Shown: one piece after another, positions 5,533-12,025 of the stretch | Layout: each line of letters opens with the position of its first letter | Numbering within the stretch: the stretch's first letter is position 1 | DNA from: an uncultured Collinsella sp. | GTDB taxonomy: Bacteria > Actinomycetota > Coriobacteriia > Coriobacteriales > Coriobacteriaceae | DNA length: 12,025 nucleotides | Assembly: GCA_958421035.1 (NCBI GenBank) | Contig: CATZKS010000066.1 | Location: forward strand, 1 to 12,025 | Direction of reading: 5' to 3' | Translations under genes and position numbers: made by a program | Notes under the pieces: model-generated | Database searches by the model: none | What the model saw: the letters and a program-made list of their open reading frames with translations, nothing else | Told to the model about the DNA's origin: nothing

Positions 5533-7686
5533 TTACTGAACTTTGCTGGCGAACTCGAGGTATTGCATGCGCTGCAGCTTGTCGATCGTCGAGGTGTATG
5601 GGCTGTCTTCAGATTCCAAGTCGTAGCGCAGCCCGTCGGCACCAAGGTAGCCGGCGACATTGATGGTGGGCACATCTGACCTTGTTGCAAGCAGAGCCTT
5701 TTGATAGTCGGTGAGCGGGGCGCCGATCTTATTAAGGGTGATGGCTGCAACCTCGTTTGCCCCGACGGTGTCGTAGACGTTGAGCTCGGTATTGCCGGCG
5801 ATTTCATAGTTAGCCCAGACGAAATATGTCGACTGATAGATACGGAAAGCGTGGCTTGCCGTATCTTCCTGAGGGTACAGCTCGTCGTTGAGAGTCGTTG
5901 CGGCGCTCGGCTGATGGTCGCCAAAAAAGACAAGGACAACCGGTCTGCCGATATTGCGGAGTTCGTTGATAAAGTACTCGAGGTCCCGGTCGGATGCGTT
6001 GATGCAGGTGAGATAGGTGTTGAGCGCGCTATTGGCACCCTCGCTGGCTCCCTCGACCCAATAGTTTGTCAGTTCCTCGGCGGGAACGGTGCCATAGTCG
6101 TAGCCGCCGTGATTTTGCATCGTGACGTCAAAGATGAACTGCGGGGCTTCGTCGGTTCTAAGCAGGTCGAGTATCTTGTCGTAGGTGGCGTAGTCGCATA
6201 CGCCGGCATGGTAACAGGGCGCACCTTCGAAATCGCCGATTGAAAGAAAGTCTCCAAAGCCCAGCTGCTGATAGATTTTATCTCGATGGTAGTTGACGGG
6301 GTTTTGCGGGTGCATAGCGGTAGCGGTATACCCAAGCTCCTTAAGGTCCTTTGCCAGGCTGTTGACGCCATTCATCTGATATAGCTGATAGGGGATTTTG
6401 CCTAATCCGACAAAGGCCGTTGTCGCTCCGGTCAAAAATTCGAATTCGGAGTTCGCCGTTCCGCCACCGGCGACCGAAGCGAGCATGGTGCCGCGAACAA
6501 GTGTGTCGGGAAGCGAGTTGTAGAATGCGGGGCCGGTGTACCCGGCCGCCTGGAGCTGCTCAAAGCACGAAAGGTCGCTAAAACTCTCATTCATGACGGC
6601 AACAATCGTCGGCTTGATTTCATTGAACTGGGCAACGGCCGCCGCGCGCTGCTCGCTCGAGCCATACGTGCTGTCGTAGGTGGCGGCGAGCTCCTGCTCG
6701 ATGCTCTGCGCCTCATCGGGCGTATAGTCTTCGGGCTTCTCAATGGGCAACTCGTTGACCATTTCGGTGAACGAAGTGATAAAACCCTGAGACGCATACG
6801 TGGTGATGGGCTGCCAACGGTCAAATCCAAAATTCAGCGCCTGCTCCAAGTCGATGCTGGAAAAGCCCGAGAGCCCCACAACGGTCACTAGCAGAAAAGC
6901 GCAGAGGTTAGCGGCGATTGCGGGGAAGACATGGGTGGGCGTACGGAGCTTTCTCGGTCGGATAAGCGAAAGAAGCCCTAGGGAAATCTCCAGCAGGGCT
7001 AGAGAGGTTACGATTCCGGCGGTAAAGGTAAACTCGTATCCCTCGCTCACTTCCATTGCGGTGCCAAGGGCCAAGATATCGCTTGGCAGGATGGCCTCGC
7101 CTTTAAACGTTATGACGAAGTGCTCGGCAATGCCAAGGATGCAACAGGCGACGGGCACGAGGGCCATGACGCCTCCATGACGCTGTCCCAGCAAATAAAG
7201 GGAGAGCAGAACCGTCGCGAGCAGCCCGACGGAAAACCCGAATGAGTTGGCGGGAATGCGATAGAACGTTTCGTTACAGGCAATTTCGAGTGAAACGAAC
7301 GAGAGCGCTGAAACAGCGGCGATGACAAGGATGTCACGGCAAATACAGGCAACCGTTCCCGTCGCAAGATCGGTTTGGTCGATAAGTCCCGAAACCAAGG
7401 GCTCGACAAGAAGTATGACGGCGGTAGCACCGAGCGCCGAATAAGAAAGGACCCATAGGGAATTGTCCTCATTTACGAGCAATTGATTCGTAATCCATGC
7501 AGCTACCATGCCGAGCGGGATGAGGAGCGTCGCGCACCAAAAGACGCGGGCAATGGGCGGCTTTTCATTGTGTTTGATTGAAAAATATACGCGCACCACG
7601 ACGATGGCCACGATAAGGACGGCGATGAATATGGGCAGATTGGCCATGTCGCTCGAAGTGATTTCAAGGGGGATATCTTCGGTCAT
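5533..7686 (-). CDS. LTA synthase family membrane protein with extracellular sulfatase-fold domain
   Basis: A 717-residue member of the LtaS/MdoB (COG1368) group, which builds or decorates cell-surface glycerol-phosphate polymers using phosphatidylglycerol-type donors. About eight hydrophobic segments are visible (roughly 15-35, 48-70, 77-101, 110-136, 148-166, 171-194, 221-242, 253-275). A linker and an alkaline-phosphatase/sulfatase-fold domain from about 357 follow. Conserved metal and catalytic positions can be seen: E367 in MNESFSDL, the candidate nucleophile T410 in GGGTANSEFEFLTG, H459 in MHPQN, H526 in MQNHGGYDYG, and D590-H591 in FFGDHQPS. Positive charges cluster in alternate loops, fitting an outside catalytic domain. 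The start chosen is ATG 7686 with AGAGGA six bases upstream; an extension to 7761 lacks a site. The gene is larger than S. aureus LtaS (about 646 residues, five helices). The exact polymer is unknown, and no gene for a teichoic acid partner is adjacent. Confidence 0.9.
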   Translation of the reverse strand: MTEDIPLEITSSDMANLPIFIAVLIVAIVVVRVYFSIKHNEKPPIARVFWCATLLIPLGMVAAWITNQLLVNEDNSLWVLSYSALGATAVILLVEPLVSGLIDQTDLATGTVACICRDILVIAAVSALSFVSLEIACNETFYRIPANSFGFSVGLLATVLLSLYLLGQRHGGVMALVPVACCILGIAEHFVITFKGEAILPSDILALGTAMEVSEGYEFTFTAGIVTSLALLEISLGLLSLIRPRKLRTPTHVFPAIAANLCAFLLVTVVGLSGFSSIDLEQALNFGFDRWQPITTYASQGFITSFTEMVNELPIEKPEDYTPDEAQSIEQELAATYDSTYGSSEQRAAAVAQFNEIKPTIVAVMNESFSDLSCFEQLQAAGYTGPAFYNSLPDTLVRGTMLASVAGGGTANSEFEFLTGATTAFVGLGKIPYQLYQMNGVNSLAKDLKELGYTATAMHPQNPVNYHRDKIYQQLGFGDFLSIGDFEGAPCYHAGVCDYATYDKILDLLRTDEAPQFIFDVTMQNHGGYDYGTVPAEELTNYWVEGASEGANSALNTYLTCINASDRDLEYFINELRNIGRPVVLVFFGDHQPSAATTLNDELYPQEDTASHAFRIYQSTYFVWANYEIAGNTELNVYDTVGANEVAAITLNKIGAPLTDYQKALLATRSDVPTINVAGYLGADGLRYDLESEDSPYTSTIDKLQRMQYLEFASKVQ

Positions 7687-7711
7687 GGACGTTCCTCTGC
7701 TACGGCAAATT

Positions 7712-7739
7712 AAGTTCAGTATTAGATTACTGTAACCTT
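7712..7739. repeat. Imperfect palindrome upstream of the LTA-synthase-like gene
   Basis: CAGTA (7717-7721) and TACTG (7728-7732) are perfect inverted arms around six bases. Allowing two single-base bulges, the arms extend to AAGTTCAGTA and TACTG-t-AAC-c-TT. It sits 26-53 bases upstream of the ATG at 7686, where the core promoter should be, so it could be a repressor site. It may also be chance in a locally AT-rich stretch. Confidence 0.35.
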
Positions 7740-7804
7740 TCCACGGCATTTCGAGAAACAAAGCGCCCGATACGCAAAGCTAAAGGTCTGCGAATCTTGT
7801 ATTA

Positions 7805-7818
7805 CGAACATCTGTGCG
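7805..7818 (+). promoter_or_regulatory. LexA operator (SOS box) of uvrA
   Basis: CGAACATCTGTGCG matches CGAAC-N4-GTTCG, the LexA site of Bacillus and many actinobacteria, at 9 of 10 defined bases. The one change is T to G in the right arm. Its right end is 61 bases before the uvrA ATG, over the -35 region if TAAACT (7831-7836) is the -10. UvrA is a classical SOS gene, so sequence and context agree. No lexA gene is in the window. Confidence 0.75.
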
Positions 7819-7879
7819 CGTCGAGTGCGCTAAACTCATCGGCAGTATGATTCGATGCAATAGGAGGCAAGGAGCTTCC

Positions 7880-10759
7880 ATGTCTGATTCTTCTATCGTT
7901 ATTCGCGGCGCTCGTGAGCACAACCTTCGTGATATCGATGTTTCCATTCCACGTGACCAACTCGTGGTCATTACCGGTCTTTCTGGCTCGGGCAAGAGCT
8001 CGCTGGCATTTGACACTATCTATGCCGAGGGCCAGCGCAGATACGTCGAGAGCCTTTCGAGCTATGCGCGCCAGTTCTTGGGCCAGATGGACAAACCCGA
8101 CTTGGATTCAATCGACGGCCTTTCGCCGGCGGTGTCGATCGACCAAAAGACGACGTCTAAAAACCCTCGCTCGACGGTTGGCACCGTAACCGAGATTTAT
8201 GACTATCTGCGCCTGCTGTTCGCCCGTGTGGGCACTCCGCACTGTCCCGAATGCGGCCGCGTCATTGAGCGCCAGACGACCGACCAGGTTGCCGACAAGG
8301 TCTTGGCGGCGGGGGAGGGTCGCCGCGCGTTTGTGCTGGCACCGGTGGTGCGCGGGCGAAAAGGCGAGTACACCAAACTGTTTGAGGACCTTCGCGCCGA
8401 GGGCTTTAGCCGCGTGCGTGTCGACGGCGAAGTGCGCTCGCTCGATGATCCGATCGATCTGGACAAGAAGTTCAAGCACGATATCGAGGTCGTGGTCGAT
8501 CGCATCGTGATCCGTGAGAACTCTCTTGGCCGTATCGCCGAGTCTGTTGAGCAGGCGACCGCGCTGGCTCACGGCAATGTAAACGTGTACATGCTGCCCG
8601 ATCGTGATGCTCCAGAGGGGACCGAGGGCGAGCTTCTGGAGTATTCGTTGGCCTTGGCGTGCCCGGAGCATGGACACTCCATTGACGATCTTCAGCCGCG
8701 TGATTTTTCGTTCAACGCTCCCTATGGCGCATGTCCTGAGTGCGACGGCCTGGGCTTTAAGAAAACCGTTGATGCCGAGGCGCTGATTGAGGATCCCTCG
8801 AAGTCCATTGCCGACGGAGTCTTTGGTAGCCTGTTTGGCAATTCGAACTACTATCCGCAGATTTTTGCTGCGGTCTGCAAACACTTTAAGGTGAGCGCCG
8901 ATACGCCGTGGGAGGACTTGCCCCCTCGCGTGCGTCGTGCATTCTTGGATGGCCTGGGCGATACGAAGATCTCGGTCGACTACCAAAAGCTCGACGGACG
9001 TCGCAGCCAGTGGGATACCAAGTTTTCGGGCGTTCGCAACATCCTGTACGAACGCTATACCGAGACGACGAACGAGAACACCAAGACGCGCCTGGAGAAG
9101 TACATTCGCGAGGAACCGTGCTCGAGCTGCCACGGCGCTCGTTTGCGCCCTGAGATGCTCGCCGTCACCGTGGGCGGCAAGTCCATTTACGAAGTTTGTT
9201 GCCTGTCGTGCCGTGAATCGCTCGAGTTTTTTGAGGGCCTGGAACTCACCGAGCGCCAACAGTTTATCGGCGGCCGTATCGTCAAGGAAATTCTGGAGCG
9301 CCTGCGTTTTCTGGTCGATGTTGGACTCGACTATCTGACGCTCGATCGTGCCTCGGCGACGCTTTCCGGTGGCGAGGCACAGCGTATTCGACTGGCAACG
9401 CAGATCGGCGCGGGTCTCATGGGCGTGCTCTATATTCTGGACGAGCCCTCGATCGGTCTTCATCAGCGTGACAACGAGCGCCTGATCAAGACGCTCGAGC
9501 GCCTGCGCGATATCGGCAATACCGTTATCGTCGTCGAACACGACGAGGACACAATCCGTGCCGCCGACTACGTGATCGACATGGGACCCGGCGCCGGCGT
9601 CAACGGCGGACACGTAGTCGCGGCGGGAACGCCTGCCGATATCATGGCGTGTCCTGAGTCGATGACGGGCGCTTATCTGACCGGCAAACGAATGATCCGG
9701 GTGCCTGATGAACGGCGCAAGCCCGGTCGCGGCTGCCTTAAAATTACGGGCGCTCGAGCTAACAACCTCAAAAACGTTACTGCCAAGATCGAGTTTGGTA
9801 CGCTTACGGTTGTTACCGGCGTGTCGGGATCGGGCAAGAGCTCCCTGGTTACCGACACCATTGCGCCTGCCCTTACGAATGCCATTCACCGCTCGACGCG
9901 CCCTGTGGGTCCGTATAAAAAAATCGAGGGCATCGAGTGCATCGATAAGGTTATCGATATCGACCAGTCGCCGATTGGCCGCACGCCGCGCTCCAACCCT
10001 GCTACCTATATCGGCCTGTGGGATGATCTTCGCGCGCTGTTTGCGAGTACGCCGGAGTCGAAGGCGCGCGGCTACTCGCCGGGTCGTTTCTCCTTTAATG
10101 TGAGTGGCGGGCGCTGTGAGGCGTGCAAGGGCGATGGGCAGATTAAGATCGAGATGCACTTCCTTCCCGATATCTACGTTCCCTGCGAAGTTTGCGGCGG
10201 TAAACGCTACAACCGCGAGACACTCGAGGTCACCTACCGTGGCAAGACCATCTCGGACGTGCTCGACATGAGCGTCACCGAGGCGCTGGCCTTCTTTGGG
10301 AATATCCCGCAGATTAAGCGCAAGCTCCAGACGCTGTACGATGTAGGCTTGGGCTACGTGAGCCTGGGCCAGCCCGCCACGACGCTCTCGGGCGGCGAGG
10401 CGCAGCGTGTGAAGCTCGCCAAGGAGCTTCATCGACGCCAGACGGGCAAGACGTTCTATATTTTGGACGAGCCGACGACCGGCCTTCATTTTGAGGACGT
10501 CCGCCAGCTGCTCGATGTGCTGCAGCGCTTGGTCGATGCGGGCAACACGGTGCTGGTGATTGAGCACAACCTTGATGTCATCAAGGTTGCCGACCGCCTG
10601 ATCGATATGGGTCCCGAGGGCGGTAACGGCGGCGGAACCGTCGTGGTTTCGGGCACACCGGAGCAGGTTGCGGACTGTCCGCAGAGTTATACGGGCAAGT
10701 TTTTGGCGCCGTTGCTCAGGCGTGACCGGGAGCGTCAGGCTCAACTTGATGCTCAATAA
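7880..10759 (+). CDS. uvrA: UvrABC excinuclease subunit A
   Basis: A 959-residue, full-length ABC-type ATPase that finds DNA damage and loads UvrB. First ATPase: Walker A GLSGSGKSS (33-41), signature TLSGGEAQRIRLA (494-506), Walker B YILDEPSIGLHQRDN (518-532). Second ATPase: GVSGSGKSS (647-655), signature TLSGGEAQRVKLAKEL (835-850), YILDEPTTGLHFEDV (860-874). Cysteine pairs that would hold zinc are C122/C125 with C414/C417; C261 plus C285/C288; and C746/C749 with C769/C772. In the middle module the usual second Cys is replaced by CPEHGH (H264 or H266 may serve). The ATG at 7880 is chosen over an in-frame start at 7814 because AAGGAG lies five bases before it and the upstream start lies inside the LexA box. 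Expression is probably SOS-induced. The gene is complete and apparently intact. Confidence 0.99.
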   Translation: MSDSSIVIRGAREHNLRDIDVSIPRDQLVVITGLSGSGKSSLAFDTIYAEGQRRYVESLSSYARQFLGQMDKPDLDSIDGLSPAVSIDQKTTSKNPRSTVGTVTEIYDYLRLLFARVGTPHCPECGRVIERQTTDQVADKVLAAGEGRRAFVLAPVVRGRKGEYTKLFEDLRAEGFSRVRVDGEVRSLDDPIDLDKKFKHDIEVVVDRIVIRENSLGRIAESVEQATALAHGNVNVYMLPDRDAPEGTEGELLEYSLALACPEHGHSIDDLQPRDFSFNAPYGACPECDGLGFKKTVDAEALIEDPSKSIADGVFGSLFGNSNYYPQIFAAVCKHFKVSADTPWEDLPPRVRRAFLDGLGDTKISVDYQKLDGRRSQWDTKFSGVRNILYERYTETTNENTKTRLEKYIREEPCSSCHGARLRPEMLAVTVGGKSIYEVCCLSCRESLEFFEGLELTERQQFIGGRIVKEILERLRFLVDVGLDYLTLDRASATLSGGEAQRIRLATQIGAGLMGVLYILDEPSIGLHQRDNERLIKTLERLRDIGNTVIVVEHDEDTIRAADYVIDMGPGAGVNGGHVVAAGTPADIMACPESMTGAYLTGKRMIRVPDERRKPGRGCLKITGARANNLKNVTAKIEFGTLTVVTGVSGSGKSSLVTDTIAPALTNAIHRSTRPVGPYKKIEGIECIDKVIDIDQSPIGRTPRSNPATYIGLWDDLRALFASTPESKARGYSPGRFSFNVSGGRCEACKGDGQIKIEMHFLPDIYVPCEVCGGKRYNRETLEVTYRGKTISDVLDMSVTEALAFFGNIPQIKRKLQTLYDVGLGYVSLGQPATTLSGGEAQRVKLAKELHRRQTGKTFYILDEPTTGLHFEDVRQLLDVLQRLVDAGNTVLVIEHNLDVIKVADRLIDMGPEGGNGGGTVVVSGTPEQVADCPQSYTGKFLAPLLRRDRERQAQLDAQ

Positions 10760-10780
10760 ATAGGCGATTCAGTTTATGGA

Positions 10781-10809
10781 CGCCATCGACTCCTTGTGAT
10801 TCGATGGCG
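10781..10809 (+). terminator. Possible hairpin terminator after uvrA
   Basis: CGCCATCGA (10781-10789) and TCGATGGCG (10801-10809) form a perfect 9-bp stem with an 11-base loop, 21 bases after the uvrA stop. It is followed by CTTGCTGT rather than a T-run, so it may be a weak terminator, an RNA 3'-end stabiliser or a Rho-dependent end. Confidence 0.45.
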
Positions 10810-10823
10810 CTTGCTGTGCCGAA

Positions 10824-10854
10824 GTGACGTATGCAGTCGAATTGGACATATACT
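10824..10854 (+). promoter_or_regulatory. Candidate promoter of the ybaK-murJ operon
   Basis: TATACT (10849-10854, 5 of 6 to the -10 consensus) lies 19 bases after GTGACG (10824-10829, 4 of 6 to the -35). It follows the uvrA hairpin and would give a leader of about 30 bases before ATG 10892. The long spacer makes it a weak call, but the position fits. Confidence 0.4.
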
Positions 10855-10891
10855 TAATCATTACGTCCGAATGCGAGAGAAAGGATATGTC

Positions 10892-11392
10892 ATGGCAAAG
10901 GCTGTAAAGACGCCAAAAACCAATGCGATGCGCGAGCTGGAAAGTGCCGGCATTTCCTATGTTCTACATACGTACGAAGACGATGGTGATGAGTCGGTGG
11001 GCCTGGGGGTTGCGATTTCGGAGCAGCTTGGCGAGGAGCCCGGTCAAGGATTTAAGACTTTGGTCTGCGTGACACCGTCCAACGACTATGTCGTGTGCTG
11101 CATCCCTGTTGCCGACGAGCTCGATCTAAAGTCCGCCGCGCGTGCCGCGGGGGAGAAGTCCTTGGCCATGATGCATGTGAAGGATTTGCTTGCGGCGACT
11201 GGCTACGTTCGCGGCGGCTGCAGCCCGGTCGGTATGAAAAAACGCTACCGGACGCTCATTGATGAGACATGCGTCCTTTGGGATACCATTTTTATTTCGG
11301 GAGGCAAGCGTGGTTATCAGCTCGAGCTTGCACCCGATGATTTAATTGCATTTTGCGGGGCGACGGTTGCCGCGATTACGAGAGAGGACTGA
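10892..11392 (+). CDS. ybaK: YbaK/EbsC-type aminoacyl-tRNA deacylase (Cys-tRNA(Pro) deacylase)
   Basis: A 166-residue single-domain cytosolic protein. YbaK hydrolyses Cys-tRNA(Pro), made when prolyl-tRNA synthetase mischarges cysteine, as a trans-editing factor. Visible marks are the N-terminal LESAGISYVLHTYEDD, the catalytic-region lysine K55 in GFKTLVC, the central VADELDLKSAARAAGEKSL, and the family loop GYVRGGCSPVGMKKR (104-118) that lines the substrate pocket. LISGG-like residues (FISGGKRGYQLEL, 134-146) and a C-terminal helix follow. Length is close to the family's usual 155-165. The ATG at 10892 is chosen for AAAGGA six bases upstream; longer in-frame starts (10796, 10871) lack a good site and the first overlaps the hairpin region. 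The next gene begins three bases after its TGA, so they are likely co-transcribed. The exact tRNA specificity (YbaK versus related ProX/EbsC) is inferred. Confidence 0.9.
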   Translation: MAKAVKTPKTNAMRELESAGISYVLHTYEDDGDESVGLGVAISEQLGEEPGQGFKTLVCVTPSNDYVVCCIPVADELDLKSAARAAGEKSLAMMHVKDLLAATGYVRGGCSPVGMKKRYRTLIDETCVLWDTIFISGGKRGYQLELAPDDLIAFCGATVAAITRED

Positions 11393-11395
11393 GCG

Positions 11396-12025
11396 ATGCC
11401 GCAGGAAGAATTGAAGCGCGGAGCTCATTTTGCAAAAGAATCTGCGCTTCAGACGCCCTCATCCGAAGCTTCTTCGTCGCGAGATGACACTGACGACATG
11501 GGCTCGTCGGACTACTCCACGGTTGGTCGTTCCGCCGGGCTTATGACCATCCTGACCATCGTGTCTCGCGTTACCGGTTTTATCCGAACGTGGGCAATGG
11601 CGGCCGCTATTGGCATGTCGCTACTCTCGTCCTCCTATCAGGTCGCCAACAACCTGCCCAATATGCTCTACGAACTCGTGATGGGCGGCATGCTCGTGAC
11701 GGCGTTTTTGCCCGTGTACATGGGCGTGAGGCGTGAGCAGGGTCGCGAGGCCTCGAACGAGTACGTGGGCAACCTGCTCGGCATTCTGCTTTTAGTGCTG
11801 GGTGGCATTTCGTTGCTGGGGACCGTGTTCGCCCCGGGCTTTATCTGGACGCAATCGTTCCTTTCGGGTGACGGCGGCAGCATGGATACCGCTGCGTTCA
11901 TGTTCCGTTTCTTTGCCATCCAGATTCTGTTTTATGGTTTGGGCTCGGTGTTCTCGGGCGTTCTCAACGCACACCGCGACTACTTCTGGTCGACGTTTGC
12001 CCCGGTCCTCAACAATGTGATCGTC
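11396..12025 (+). CDS. murJ: MurJ/MviN lipid II flippase, 3'-truncated by the window edge
   Basis: 210 residues are visible of a protein normally 500 residues or more; the frame is open at 12025. MurJ moves the peptidoglycan precursor lipid II across the membrane. After a polar, Ser/Asp-rich N-terminal tail of about 40 residues comes TM1, with the family motif SRVTGFIR (57-64), whose conserved arginines (R58, R64) correspond to the SRVLGFAR region of E. coli MurJ. YQVANNLPNMLYELVMGGMLVTAFLPVYM (81-109) is the classic MviN TM2 signature. TM3 (about 125-148) and TM4 (about 168-190) follow, then NAHRDYFWSTFAPVLNN. The ATG at 11396 has AGAGAGG eight bases upstream and lies three bases after the ybaK stop, so the two genes probably share an mRNA and ribosomes. 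The tail is longer than in E. coli. Confidence 0.94.
   Translation, partial: MPQEELKRGAHFAKESALQTPSSEASSSRDDTDDMGSSDYSTVGRSAGLMTILTIVSRVTGFIRTWAMAAAIGMSLLSSSYQVANNLPNMLYELVMGGMLVTAFLPVYMGVRREQGREASNEYVGNLLGILLLVLGGISLLGTVFAPGFIWTQSFLSGDGGSMDTAAFMFRFFAIQILFYGLGSVFSGVLNAHRDYFWSTFAPVLNNVIV

Larger units (their letters stand above)
7687..7879. promoter_or_regulatory. Divergent control region between the LTA-synthase-like gene and uvrA
   Basis: This 193-base gap separates two divergent starts, so it must hold promoters for both. On the uvrA side are a LexA-type box (7805-7818) and possible -10 elements TAAACT (7831-7836, 4 of 6) and TATGAT (7846-7851, 5 of 6), neither with a convincing -35. Two Shine-Dalgarno-like runs follow: AGGAGG (7862-7867) and AAGGAG (7869-7874). 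The second, five bases before ATG 7880, is the likely functional one. On the other side an imperfect palindrome (7712-7739) lies just upstream of the ribosome site. I see no clear -10/-35 pair for that gene. Confidence 0.6.

Noticed and set aside
7814..7879. Upstream in-frame start for uvrA
   Set aside because: It would begin inside the LexA box, and the extra residues match nothing at the known UvrA N-terminus. ATG 7880 has a strong ribosome site.
9030..9056. GTTCG ... CGAAC inverted arms inside uvrA, resembling a LexA site
   Set aside because: The arms are in the reverse order to the operator and 12 bases apart, inside coding sequence; likely chance.
8108..10756. 882-codon open frame on the minus strand opposite uvrA
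   Set aside because: It lies wholly inside uvrA, whose sense product is unmistakable. Long stop-free antisense frames are common opposite GC-rich genes with biased third positions. The predicted protein is low-complexity (Arg/Ala/Leu/His-rich) with no domain I recognise and no clear ribosome site.
1..12025. Mobile elements, CRISPR arrays, toxin-antitoxin or defence genes, tRNA or rRNA
   Set aside because: No repeat arrays, transposase or integrase motifs, terminal inverted repeats or cloverleaf sequences were seen. All long frames are explained by housekeeping-type genes.

Overview
The window is a 12 kb piece of a GC-rich bacterial chromosome that looks like a gut actinobacterium of the class Coriobacteriia, most likely Collinsella or a close relative. 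This is an inference from three things: the character of the proteins (actinobacterial-type UvrB/UvrA/MurJ, a BaiN/HI0933-type flavoprotein, an LTA-synthase-like sulfatase), the strong AGGAG-type ribosome sites, and a LexA-type operator of the Bacillus/actinobacterial form. Eight protein genes fill almost all of the sequence. There are no tRNA, rRNA, CRISPR or transposon signatures, and no gene-free stretch exceeds 200 bases.

Layout: (1) positions 2-1498 (+) hold the C-terminal three quarters of uvrB, closed by a strong intrinsic terminator. (2) positions 1564-7686 hold four genes on the minus strand. In transcription order they are a membrane-bound LTA-synthase-family sulfatase (7686-5533), an Mrp/NBP35 P-loop iron-sulfur carrier (5387-4557), a BaiN/HI0933-family flavoprotein (4556-3285, GTG start directly abutting the mrp stop), and a second, unrelated FAD-dependent dehydrogenase of the COG2509 type (3204-1564). 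(3) positions 7687-7879 are a divergent control region with a near-perfect LexA box. (4) positions 7880-10759 (+) hold complete uvrA. (5) positions 10892-11392 (+) hold a YbaK-type Cys-tRNA deacylase, followed three bases later by the start of murJ (lipid II flippase), which runs off the window at 12025.

How it works together: uvrB and uvrA encode two of the three nucleotide excision repair subunits and lie on the same strand, but an oppositely oriented four-gene block separates them. uvrA appears to have its own SOS-controlled promoter. The minus-strand block mixes envelope polymer synthesis with Fe-S assembly and two flavoenzymes of uncertain substrate. Only mrp and the BaiN-like gene are clearly coupled. 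The window is largely housekeeping. The points most worth a second look are the LexA box, the hairpin in the leader of the COG2509 gene, the predicted eight-helix N-out topology of the LTA-synthase-like protein, and the BaiN-family enzyme. I found no convincing new multi-gene system.
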